A DNA stretch of 64,000 nucleotides, from the NCBI RefSeq assembly GCF_026151205.1, contig NC_087083.1, positions 13,638,944-13,702,943 on the forward strand, in the 5' to 3' direction. Below the pieces are notes generated by a model. That model ran no database searches. It was not told the origin of the DNA and worked only from the letters and a program-made list of their open reading frames with translations. This document shows positions 33,279 through 49,374 of this stretch, in pieces; the first letter of the stretch is position 1; each line of letters opens with the position of its first letter. The DNA comes from Bolinopsis microptera (lineage: Eukaryota; Ctenophora; Tentaculata; Lobata; Bolinopsidae). The translations under genes were made by a program, and so were the position numbers.

Positions 33279-33480
33279 GATTTAACACGTGACCAAACCA
33301 ACCAATCAGAACGCAGTACTGTCACCACGTGACCCAAACCAACCAATCAGAACACAGTACTGTCACCACGTGACCCAACCCAACCAATCAGAACACAGTA
33401 CTGTCACCACGTGACCCAACCAACCAATCAGAACACAATACTGTCTCCACGTGACGTAAACCAACCAATCAGAAAGCCAC
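33279..33480. repeat. 41-bp CACGTG/CCAAT array overlapping the ADCK1 stop codon
   Basis: Five units of 41 bp with CACGTGACCCAAACC, AACCAATCAG and AACACAGTACTGTCAC. The last unit is diverged and contains the ADCK1 stop (complement of TCA at 33469-33471), inside its CCAATCAG motif. Confidence 0.92.
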
Positions 33481-36400
33481 ATGTGACGGCAGAAACTTTT
33501 CACAATAACCACCCACCCTAGTCAAACTGACCCAGTAGAGAAACCTGAGGAGTCTCAACTTAACCATACACACAGTGTAGGTGTAGTAGATAACAGCCGT
33601 TCTGCGGAGGGAGGTAGATTTGTGAAGTTTGTGAGTGGTGAGCGCGGAGAGACAGTACCGGGCCATGTTGAGGAATGTGCCGACTCCTTGTGTGTTACGG
33701 TTTAGCAGCGAGCCTGGGAATAATCATAATTAATTAAATAATTGTAATTGAATATTTTTCCAAAAACAGCAACTCATATATATAACTTATAATAAGATAA
33801 TATTACATTTTCGTGATGGTAGATAATCAGACAAATCGACTTGTTGTATTCAAGAGTAAAAATCATTGAATGTGATGTTATCATCATAAAGTTAAATATA
33901 GAATGTAAGATTGTAAGAAAATAAGAACGTGAGAAAACTATATAATATTAGCGACAAGAGAAACGCCATTTTTGGACGTGAGGAGAGTTAGGACTCTTCA
34001 AACTACATTAAATTAATTCCTTCTGTAACGTCGTGAATAAATATAGTTACGAAAACAAAATTGACTTAACATTTTGAAATGATATATCTAGTTTTCTTAC
34101 ATTCTATCCCCCTGAGAAGGTCGTTTGTCTTGAGGATTAGTATGAGCTGTCGTGGTATGTAATTTAATACTTGGGATATTTCCGGTATTTGTCTCACTGC
34201 TTCTTCCTACAAGAGGCGGGGGGAAAATTAGATAAAGAATTTTTATTATTGTGGGCACCTATGTAGATAAAATCTTATTTCAGGAGAGCTTTCATACTGA
34301 AACTAAAATCATCTGGGCCTCACAACAGAATAAAATTGGGTAAAAATGGAAGCTAATGATTAAAAGTTGTAACTTGTAAGATAACAAGTTGTACCTGAAG
34401 CCTGTTCACATCAAGATTAGAGTTCTTATCAGTTATACCACTACCAGTAATATCATCCCAGGTTCTGCTGGCCACCATGCACGCGAATAATCCGTAGTAT
34501 TTACCCACTCCTAGCCGCTGTGCCTGCTTTTTAATTCGTTCCGTGTCTCCTTTCAGTAGTGCCTGAGTAATTACAGGTGAGCGAACAAATCAAATGCCAG
34601 GATTTGATCCGGTAAGAATGGGAATCTGTAGGAATACTGAAATTCGGCCTTAGATTCTGTGTGCAAACTGACTTTTTAACATATTAAAAAACTTTTAAAC
34701 AGACTTATAAACATTACAAAGCTCGGTGTTACCTGCCAAAGTTTACAGTAGTTAATCCTGAAATCGTCGGTCAGTGTCTGATACAGGCCGTGGTCTAGCA
34801 GCACTAAACAAGTTTTACCCTCCACCTTTTGTACCATCACGTTTCCAGGGTGGGGGTCACAGTGGATGTAGCTGTAATATGCGATAAATAGTTGTGTAAA
34901 ATGTAAAATATGCGATAAATAGTTGTGTAAAATGTAAAATATGCGGTAAATAGTTGTGAGTAAAAACTAAAACTGTTGTTAAGTTGCAGATATGACCCAT
35001 TAAACAGAGTTTCTGCTGTATAGTTTTGTCTCAGGATCAACAATTATCGACATTACTCCATGCCAAATTGAATAAATCTATTTTTTTAATCACAAGTGGT
35101 CGTTTTAAATAAACTCCCATTTCTTAGCACCTGACGTAAGATAATTAAAACTCAAATTGGTATAAAAACACGGGAAGAATATGATAATCTCTTAATCTAC
35201 AGAGTGGCACTTACCCACGTTCGAAAATCATCTGACTGAATATCTTAGAGAGGTACCCGAGAACTTCGCTTTTGTTGATACCGTTTGCTTTCATGTATTC
35301 AGCATCATCCACCATACCCCCTGTAAATTGAGATCATTATCTTAGGTTAACGGGTATTAAACTGACCGAAGATAAAGTCCAGATATTAAGACCGGACAAT
35401 CTGCACTTAACACCTTAATATGAGCGATTGCCTAACGATAGGAAAATTCCTTAGGAAATATTTCTACCAGGTCAGAAAACCCAGGCCATGCAGACAATGA
35501 ACCGGTCAAAAGATTATTGCGGCACAAAGCCGGCTCTTAATTTAGGTCCTACATTAAGCTTGTGGCTTAATTCAATGTATTACAACACAGCCATATAGCT
35601 GATAGCAGTGCCCCAGTCGGGCTGGCCCCCGCTCTCACATTTTGCAATCCAAAGAGAAGTACAATGTACTCTGTATGTGAAAATAACCATGACAATGCAC
35701 AAGGTATTGCATTATTTCACGTCAGTCCATCCCCCAAATTGCGAAATCTCCTTCTGTGAGTGATATACAGTTCAACTTGAGTGAAATAGGCCGAATGTTG
35801 AGGGATTAAGATTTACGGAGTCAGAAATTTGAGTACGCGCGTGAACTTAATGCTAACACATTGGAAATATGTCATCGCGCGCTACAAAGTTGAGGTCTTC
35901 ATTTTCGCGGAACGAACGGGACAGAAAGGCCAAGACTCGACAAGAATTTTTCCATTCCATTGAGACTGAGTGTAACATTCTTTAATAGAAACCCACTATT
36001 GTTTATAGTAAGACTGAGTTTGTCAAAGAGAGAGAGAGAGAGAGAGAGAGAATTTGAAGTGATCAGTTAAATCTATTAACATGCTAGCATTAGAGCTACA
36101 AAAGTCAAAACTACATACATACCAAATAGTTAACAGCAAAGTAATTAAAAGAGAATGAGCATTAATTAAATGGATAAATGTAATGAAAAGATAATTAGTT
36201 AATAAACTTCTTACTCTTACCTACAATGTACTCCATACAGAGTACACGTCTACTCGTAAACTCCCAGTATATCTTTGGGACCTGAGATGAAGATATCATT
36301 ACAACAGATCTTCAATCGATCTTACTAAATTTTGTAGATATTTTACTGTACTATTTTATATCGTATACAATTTTACAGACGAAATGATCCCAGGGGGACT

Positions 36401-39400
36401 CCCAACCCACTGCTTCAGCGGGTAGTTGCACCGTTCACAAGCAAGAGCCATTTTGGTCTACTTGCTGTGAGGTGTCTCAGCTACATGGGTTGGGGGTCCC
36501 CCCTTTAAAAAAAAGAAAGGTGATCTTACTTTACAGTTAGATTCCCAGAAATACAAATTATTTAATTTTCTAAGCTACTCAAACCATACTATTGAACCAC
36601 TATGGAAACTTATTGTTAGAACATTTTTCCATAAAACGGGAAATACCAACATCGAGATAGTAAATAATAATTAAATAAATAAAGTAAAATTATATACAGC
36701 ACTTTATCGGTAAATATTTGAGTCAGTAATAATGAATAGATAAACAAATAGTTAAAACCTTCATGAAGGGAGTATCATTAAATAGCATGGAAACGTGTTC
36801 ACAGTTCTGTCCTTCTTGCACGAAGTCTAGTTCTTTAGGTAGATTTCTCTTTATCGTGTCGATCAACCAATCAAACTCAAATTCCGGAAATACTTTGTCC
36901 ATCAGTTTTGCCAGGAACTGTGTAGAGAAGTATATATAAAACATGAAAACAAAAATAAATTGTTACGCATATTTGAATTTTAAAACTTTATCATGCAAAA
37001 TTATTGAATAATGACACAACATTTATGGATCCATAACTTTAAACTTTTTCCTAAACAGCATTGAAACTATAAGCGCTAAAACATAAAAGGGGCTACACCC
37101 CTAAACTGTATTATAATTTATAAACAGCTTCACGAGTAAAGGGTCGCCTCAATAACAACAGTGTCAATCTTTGTAGATTTGTAGTGTTGTAATTAGTTGT
37201 AATTAGTAGTAATTAGTGTTGTAATTAGTTGTAATTAGAGTAAACGGTAACCTCGATAACAACAGTGTCAATCTTTGAGTGCTCATGGACGGTACTGTGC
37301 TGCACCTTCACTGCTACCTCCTTGTTGGAGCTCCGCAGCACTGCGCGGTGCACTTGCGCTAAACTAGCTGACCCTGTGATAGGTTTATTTAGGTTTTTAT
37401 ACCCACAGTTGCAGTAGACTGTACTTATAAAACGGACTTATACTGGAATAAATTCGATTACATAACATAAATTCACAAATTTTTTATGAGGTCGTCTAAT
37501 GCCTAATTTGCAATTGAAATGGTGCCCAAGATGGTCACTGAACTTCCTGTGAAGTCATTTGGGCTGGACGACACTAAACCCTGTTTTGGTGTACCTGGGT
37601 CCTTAATTGAACACAACTGAACTAAACAAAGGCCAGAATAAACACTAAACCTATAGGAGAAGGGTCGAACTCTGAGAAGACATCTTCAAGCTTGGCACCC
37701 AGCTCCGCAGCTACAACTTTCTTTACTGAGTCTAGTGAGGATTCAGGGGCTCCTGCATGCAAGATCTGTAGGTGTTCGGGTATTGAGCTACAGTTTTGGT
37801 TTAAAAGTTAATAAGTTACAATTTAACTATATATCCTGTTGGAATATCTGGAATGTTGATTTTCAAGAGGGGACAGAATATCTGACAAAAGACATGTGAA
37901 TAAATAGTAATAGTTCAATATTTCTAGAAGATTATGGAATGAGAATAAAATAAAATCGGACAGATTTGCTGAAAAATATTCTATAAAAGTATGTAAAAAA
38001 AAACATGAAATTGAGAAACACAGTTATATCAAAATTTCCAACCTTAAACGCCTGGACGTATTCTTTAGGGAGGAGATAATCAAGAGTACCAATGTGTTGC
38101 CCCACCTTGATGAACAATCCGCCATTCACTGAGCATAGGTCACAAATTGCTTCTGCTGTTTTCTTATGAATCTGCGGTACATCACCAATAAGTCACATGT
38201 ATGAGGTAGTAAAAACGATGGAATGACGGTAAAAATTATAAATTTGGACTGGACAACCAATTTGAATACATATCTGGTCAGCATTCTGACTTCATGTTAG
38301 GAGGGTTGTTACCAACAATTAACATAAGATAGTAAAGTAATAATATAGTATAGTACTTTGTCTACAATACGTGACTATGTAGATTGTAGAATGTACTACA
38401 CTACAGTATGTACACTACACTACTGTATAATGTATAATGTAGATGTATACGTGATGTGGTCACGTGATGTATACCTCGGACATTGTCTCCTTATCATCCT
38501 CAGCTACTCCCCAAGTTCTGTATTTGTACAGTGACGCTGCTTTCAGTACATAACCTGATAAACATTAAATCAGACCTCCTAAGTATATTAGCGACAAGAG
38601 AAACGCAATTGTTGGACGTGTGGAGAATGAGGACTCCTCATACTGGTGGAATATCTCATCTTCAAACACGTGACAGCGATTAACCAATCAGCTGTCAGCC
38701 TTAACAATTCCAACCCCAGTAACACTGTTAACTTATACAATATTAGCTAATTAGCTAATAGGTTAAAGTGGAAGTTAAATCATGTATGGTGACGGGGAGG
38801 GGGTCTCTGATATGTATGCTCTTCTATACAGTAAAAATACCTGTAGTCAATAAATTCACCACGGTTATTATAATGAAAGTTAAGATTGAGCCTTTACATA
38901 GTAGACGGTCGGTGGGGATTAGGACCCATTCAAATCACGTTATCTGATGTAACCTATAAAAAGTAACCATTAAGAATGTTAAGAATGTTAAGAATGTTAA
39001 GCACATACCACCGGCTCGTCCAGTGCGTACAAGAGCAGTTGCTACCTTTACTGGGCTGACTTTAGCGTTGTAGCCGTAGATTATTATACATGCTGTCCCG
39101 CCTATGAAACCAGTTCGTACCTGTATTTATAAAAAGGTGGAAATTAGTTCTACTGAGTATTTATATTGATAGGTTATTAAAAAGTTACGATTTAAAAAAT
39201 AGATTTACTATTCCAATTGTTTTAACAATTTGTAACGTAAGAAACAAAATACAAATTGTTATAATATATTTAAATAATTTAAATGACGAATTGACGATTC
39301 ATGCGTTTGGATTATTATTCTCAGGGTAGTACATCTTGAATGTCAGTAATACATTCTTCTTGTATAATTGCCTTCTAATCCTTACAATTCAATCACAGGT

Positions 39401-40766
39401 ACTGTATGACGAAATCAAGTATTCTAATCTAATGACAGACATTTGGTAATAAAAGCTCAATTATTAAGTGATCCCCACATTAAAGCCACCTCATCATCTG
39501 ATTGGCGGATCTATGGTCACGTGACCAACATAAGACCACCTCATTGGCTCACACACAGTGCAATATGATCACGTGGCCGACACGTGGGTGACACTACAGT
39601 GTTGTTTGTACAATACAAGAAGAGTATTATATGTAACACAACTCTTTATAAGGCATGATGTTATAAAACCTATGAAACCTGGGACCAACAATGAGAATCA
39701 TATTGTCCACATGTTTAATATGTCTCATTGGAGTAGCCCGTGGTTTTATAACATTTGCACTTCATAGTTTCTACCAAGACGTATTCTTATATCCGTGATT
39801 TCTGTGTCCGAGAAAAATCATAATTATGATTAAGGTTCTAGAAAATATCCAGTATTTTATACATACTTTAGTGTATGCGTACGCGTAAGCCGTATTGCAT
39901 TCTATCATGGTCAAATGAGGATTACGTGTTCAGATGATAATCACGTGTTCAGATGATAATCACGTGTCCAGATGATAATCACGTGTTCAGATGATAATCA
40001 CGTGTCCAGATGATGATCACGTGTTCAGATGATAATCACGTGTCCAGATGATAATCACGTGTTCAGATGATAATCACGTGTCCAGATGATAATCACGTGT
40101 GCAGATGATAATTACGTGTTCAGATGATAATCACGTGTTCAGATGATAATCACGTGTCCAGATGATGATCACGTGTTCAGATGATAATCACGTGTTCAGA
40201 TGATAATCACGTGTTCAGATGATAATCACGTGTCCAGATGATAATCACGTGTTCAGATGATAATCACGTGTCCAGATGATGATCACGTGTTCAGATGATA
40301 ATCACGTGTTCAGATGATAATCACGTGTCCAGATGATAATCACGTGTGCAGATGATAATTACGTGTTCAGATGATAATCACGTGTTCAGATGATAATCAC
40401 GTGTCCAGATGATGATCGCGTGTTCAGATGATAATCACGTGTTCAGATGATAATCACGTGTTCAGATGATAATCACGTGTCCAGATGATAATCACGTGTC
40501 CAGATGATAATCACGTGTCCAGATGATAATCACGTGTCCAGATGATAATCACGTGTCCAGATGATAATCACGTGTCCAGATGATAATCACGTGTTCAGAT
40601 GATAATCACGTGTTCAGATGATAATCACGTGTCCAGATGATAATCACGTGTTCAGATGATAATCACGTGTTCAGATGATAATCACGTGTCCAGATGATGA
40701 GATGATCACGTAACTAACCTTGTTTTTTCTGATGTGATGCAGAGTCTTGAGCAAAAGTTGTCGCAT
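33469..40766 (-). CDS. ADCK1: ADCK1, mitochondrial UbiB/ABC1-family atypical kinase, complete, 13 exons
   Basis: UbiB-family proteins are kinase-like ATPases; ADCK1 acts in mitochondria and is linked to cristae and lipid homeostasis. Exons, 5' to 3' on the minus strand: 40766-40719, 39120-39009, 38554-38475, 38171-38043, 37765-37651, 37373-37252, 36917-36759, 36281-36221, 35320-35215, 34871-34733, 34562-34395, 34206-34101, 33713-33469. Phases all agree; 1590 nt give 529 residues, close to the usual ADCK1 length. Features: basic N-terminus MRQLLLKTLHHIRKNK (targeting-like); a hydrophobic segment GFIGGTACIIIYG; the KxGQ motif in FIKVGQHIG; GSASLAQVH (Ala-rich loop); AVKVQH (catalytic Lys); HCDPHPGN catalytic loop; LDHG in place of DFG. 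All family-defining residues are present. Confidence 0.95.
33944..34002. repeat. Dispersed repeat copy in ADCK1
   Basis: ATTAGCGACAAGAGAAACGC followed by a diverged TTGGACGTG and AGGACTC block. It recurs in the same orientation at 38586-38643, also in an ADCK1 intron. Confidence 0.8.
35321..36220. other. ADCK1 intron with GA microsatellite
   Basis: A (GA)n run of about 26 bp lies at 36026-36051. Otherwise nothing is recognised. Confidence 0.5.
36368..36510 (-). mobile_element. MITE in ADCK1 intron
   Basis: Inverted copy of the element at 61113-61265. The ends carry GGGGGACTCCCAACCCA and its near complement TGGGTTGGGGGTCCCCC. Shared interior blocks include AGCTGAGACACCTCACAGCA. No coding capacity. 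Confidence 0.82.
36696..36726. repeat. 31-bp exact repeat shared with a QPCT-like gene intron
   Basis: The segment beginning ACAGCACTTTATCGGTAAAT is identical over 31 bp to 48445-48475, in the same orientation. Both copies lie in introns of minus-strand genes. Confidence 0.9.
37134..37174 (-). pseudogene. Partial copy of the ADCK1 exon 6 end
   Basis: ATAACAACAGTGTCAATCTT is identical to bases at the end of the exon at 37252-37373, about 105 bp away. The copy sits in the intron just downstream of that exon on the minus strand. Its donor position reads GC instead of GT, so it should not splice. Confidence 0.75.
38586..38643. repeat. Dispersed repeat, second copy in ADCK1
   Basis: Matches 33944-34002 over ATTAGCGACAAGAGAAACGC and TTGGACGTG with about 85 percent identity by eye. 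Confidence 0.75.
39915..40700. repeat. 19-bp CACGTG minisatellite in ADCK1 intron 1
   Basis: About forty units of 19 bp, ATAATCACGTGTCCAGATG or the TTCAG variant, ending about 20 bp from the donor of ADCK1 exon 1. The C and T variants alternate irregularly, and a block of about ten units is repeated. Confidence 0.96.
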
Positions 40767-40834
40767 CCCTCATCAGAGGAATCCTTGTTCTCCCCTTCCT
40801 ACTTCTTCTTCACAGACAGATGTCACGTGATTAC

Positions 40835-41600
40835 TGGAGTTATAAGGTGTGATTACTGGAGTTATAAGGTGTGATTACTGGAGTTACAAGTGTGATTACT
40901 GGAGTTACAAGTGTGATTACTGGAGTTACAAGTGTGATTACTGGAGTAACAAGTGTGATTACTGGAGTTACAAGTGTGATTACTGGAGTTACAAGTGTGA
41001 TTACTGGAGTTACAAGTGTGATTACTGGAGTTACAAGTGTGTTTACTGGAGTTACAAGTGTGATTAATGGAGTTACAGGTGTGATAACTGGAGTTACAAG
41101 TGTGATTACTGGAGTTACAAGTGTGATTACTGGAGTTACAAGTGTGTTTACTGGAGTTACAAGTGTGATTACTGGAGTTACAAGTGTGATTACTGGAGTT
41201 ACAAGTGTGATTACTGGAGTTACAAGTGTGTTTACTGGAGTTACAAGTGTGATTAATGGAGTTACAGGTGTGATAACTGGAGTTACAAGTGTGATTACTG
41301 GAGTTACAAGTGTGATTACTGGAGTTACAAGTGTGTTTACTGGAGTTACAAGTGTGATTAATGGAGTTACAAGTGTGATTACTGGAGTTACAAGTGTGAT
41401 TACTGGAGTTACAAGTGTGATTACTGGAGTTACAGGTGTGATTACTGGAGTAACAAGTGTGATTACTGGAGTTACAAGTGTGATTACTGGAGTTACAAGT
41501 GAGATTACTGGAGTTACAATTATGATTACTGGAATTACAAGTGTGATTACTGAAGTTACAACTTTACAAGTGCGATTACTGGAGTTATAAGTGTGATTAC
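40835..41600. repeat. 19-bp minisatellite upstream of ADCK1
   Basis: About forty units of 19 bp, GTGATTACTGGAGTTACAA. Marker variants (TTTACTGG, then TTAATGG, then GATAACTGG) recur about 190 bp apart, showing higher-order duplication of roughly ten units. The long open frames across it are artefacts. It lies just upstream of the ADCK1 start codon, in the probable promoter or 5' UTR. Confidence 0.96.
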
Positions 41601-41750
41601 TGATACAGAATATTGTGTAAAGGTTTAAGTAGGTACGGAACTGTTCTTTACAGATCTACTAAAAGTACTTAGTGTCATGATGATATTTTCTTAATCTTAG
41701 CAGCGTTATACTGTAACCATGATCAACAGAGATCACCTGAAAAAAATAAC

Positions 41751-42618
41751 TACCTTACTCGGGAATATTATAGCGGGTTAATTTATGACTGGGAAAATTA
41801 ATAACCGGGAAAAATATGGCGGAATTTCCCAAAACCCGCCAAATTATCCCGGTCATGTATTTACCGGTGGCCGACCTTTCAAGTTTTTTTTCAGAGGTCA
41901 ACAAATTTTCAACCGAAATTTCTGTTTTTGTTACTTGTTAAAGAAGTTATTTCAATTTACAGTTACTGATATTACTCAGAAATAGAAAAAAAAGATAAAG
42001 GAAAATAAATCTATAGCAATAATAAGTCAAATCTTCATTAAAGCGTATTCTCATTCTCATTATCGCTAATGTCCCCTCCATTATCATTATTGATATCCCC
42101 CTGCTGCTGACCGTCAAATTCGAAGTTGTATTGTTGTCTTAACAAGACTTTCATTTTGTCCGCTAATGGGGCTACTGCTCTGAAGGTCAGCTGGAGCTTA
42201 ATTTCCTGCCCACCGCTTGGTATTGGGGAACGTCTTGGCTTTGCATCTTCAACTGCTCCAGTAATCAATCCACCGTGGACCATGAAATAGTGGCACAGTT
42301 TACTCACTTCATGGGCAAGAAAAGTGAAAATCACGGTCCACCCTGAAATCTGATTTCTATAACCAAATTGTGATTTTTATAACGAAATTATGGTAGCAAC
42401 CGCCAATAAAGTTACAGCCCTCCATCCACTGCTTCAAAAGTCTTCTCTAGAACATATGAGACTTCAGGTAAAATATGATGATCACCACCCCCTTGGAACC
42501 CCATAATCTGAGTCGGCGGGTTTTTTTATGACTGGTAAAATTTTTGACCGGGAAAAATATGGCGGAATCTTCCAAAACCCACCACTTTATCCCGGTTATA
42601 ATAATCCCGAGTAAGGTA
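41751..42618. mobile_element. DNA transposon with TACCTTACTCGGG ends
   Basis: TACCTTACTCGGGAATATTA at the left is matched in inverted orientation by TACCTTACTCGGGATTATTA at the right. A palindromic subterminal block (CCGGGAAAAATATGGCGGAA with AAACCCGCC) is present near both ends in the same orientation. TA may be the target duplication. Its first eight bases and layout match the element at 25872-26680. It encloses one minus-strand frame. Confidence 0.78.
42038..42334 (-). CDS. Unknown 98-residue ORF inside a transposon
   Basis: The frame has ATG 42334 and stop 42038. The middle reads HYFMVHGGLITG and PIPSGGQEIKLQLTF; the tail is acidic and Asn-rich (DNNDNGGDISDNENE-like). I do not recognise it. 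As it lies between the inverted ends of the element it may be a transposon-encoded protein or a C-terminal remnant. Confidence 0.4.
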   Translation of the reverse strand: MIFTFLAHEVSKLCHYFMVHGGLITGAVEDAKPRRSPIPSGGQEIKLQLTFRAVAPLADKMKVLLRQQYNFEFDGQQQGDINNDNGGDISDNENENTL

Positions 42619-44195
42619 AACTCACAATAATATTAAAACTCAAGAACTTACTAATGACTCAGATGTAGGGTAAAGTCTTTACTCTGAACCTCCTTGAAAG
42701 TTAAATTCGGATGTGAGTTGAAAGCACTGTGTCGGGCGGCAGTTAGCGATCAATGCTCATTGATTTGCCCTTTAGCTGTATATAGTTTTACATTATAGAC
42801 ATTATTTACTGGATAATACAAATAGAGATACGAAAAATATAATCATCTAGAATTAGGATCAATCAGAAATATGATTTATCAAATTTCGACTTTTATAACA
42901 TTTTCTCCGATAAAGTAAACAATCAAACAAACGTTAGAATGTCTGAATAATTTTAAAGTCAAAACTCAATGTACTGAATTAACTAAATAGAATGAACTAA
43001 ATGAACTCAATGAACTGAATAGATGCCATAATCTAAAGAATGTTTAGGTAAGAATAATAATAATAACCAGCAAATTATCAAGATGATGTCCTTCATAAAA
43101 TATTGTTGTGTGAATCTTATTGCTATACCATGTAGCAAATTCGCGAGGCAAACGTTTGATTTATTTCTAATTTCTATCATGTGTTTTGTTGGTATAGTAG
43201 CTTTGTGACCTTAAAAGATCAAAATTAAAGTTTACATTTTTATAATCAGCACACTCAATGCTAATAGGCTTTGAAGAATGAAATGGCATGAACAGAATCT
43301 ACAGAATTTACAGAATGGATATTACGAGTATAATATACTATGAAGCTATGATGAGTTAGAATATTGCATATTAAAACTTTTAAAACTTCAAAATAAACAG
43401 CCTCGTATTTCACAGTGTTTTAAAATGTCATAGTATTATATAGTTACAGTAGAGGGATTGGGTGAGTGTCATTTCATTGTCTGTGAAAATTGGGGTTATT
43501 TATCTAAATAATTTGCTAATTACATCATTAAACCTGTACTGATTAATTATCACACACAACCTGTTCAATCTTATACACTCAAAAGTCTGAAATAATTTAC
43601 CAAATTTACATCTGAAATTTACGACGTACTAAAAGTAGGTAGTCTTGCACAAACACAACACAAAATACCAAAAGTGTCACATGGTGAGGAGGGGGGGGGG
43701 GTATTACCAAGATAAACATCAAGTAAAATAACATAAGTTTATTGTAAATACTTTCATTATTTGATCATAATAGCATGTTATGACTATCATTGATCCCAAG
43801 AAGGGTAAAATATTTCGAAAACATTAAACTCATCAGAAAACACGTGAGGAATGTGAAACATGCGAGGAATGGCAAATAGTAATCACGGTTTAAACTTTAC
43901 TTAATGAACTTATAGACGATTAATACTCGCTAACTTCCAACTTTAGTGCATGCTCCTCTGTACATGGCATCCATTAAGTGGGTTTGTTTCTTCTTTATTT
44001 AAATTTATTTTACCTCACGTTGCCATGTAAACCCAAAGGGCAACAAGTGAGTCAAGGAATAAGTAAAACAGTGTCTCCGGTCACGTGACGAATACGAAGC
44101 ATTGCTCACATTCCCGTTGTTCTCGACACTGAAAGAGAAGTTCTAGGTCCTTCAACCGACGATATTATTTATATCCCAGCAAGTGGTTTAAATCC
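42619..44195. other. Intergenic region, ADCK1 upstream / QPCT-like downstream
   Basis: AT-rich; no gene seen. A run of G lies at 43690-43702. Confidence 0.4.
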
Positions 44196-44303
44196 TGGCA
44201 GTATCCAAGAAGCCCGACCCAGTCACCATACTACTACTTTTGGCTTTATATGGTAAGCAGATCATTATATATCCTCATACCAGTCTTGGATACTGCCAAA
44301 ATC
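44196..44303. mobile_element. Small inverted-repeat element
   Basis: TGGCAGTATCCAAGA at 44198 and TCTTGGATACTGCCA at 44286 are perfect 15-bp inverted repeats about 75 bp apart. This suggests a very small MITE or a strong hairpin. Confidence 0.55.
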
Positions 44304-44609
44304 TTAATTTTATCTCTAAAATTTTTGCAAAATGGATTTATATTTTATAATTTAGTCGATGAATTTTTTAATGCTGACCCATTTTTTATAAATATTTATC
44401 CTCCTATTCTATTTACATAATATTATGTTTAGTTATCTATCACCAACTTAAAATAAATCAACAAAATAATACATAATTTCACCCGTCAATTTTATTTTCA
44501 TATCTTTTCACTTTATCCAAACTAAACCTAGATGTCTAAGAACCAATGACCTTATCTAACCAACAATTAGCTGTTAAATAGTTAATTAGTCTATTAGCCA
44601 ATAAGTCAA

Positions 44610-49374
<4,765 letters not shown>

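Noticed and set aside
39915-40700. CRISPR array
   Set aside because: The 19-bp repeats are contiguous with no unique spacers, and the context is a eukaryotic intron.
40849-41590. 239-codon frame over the 19-bp array
   Set aside because: Repetitive VITGVTS words arise because the unit has no stop in any frame; no start context or domain.
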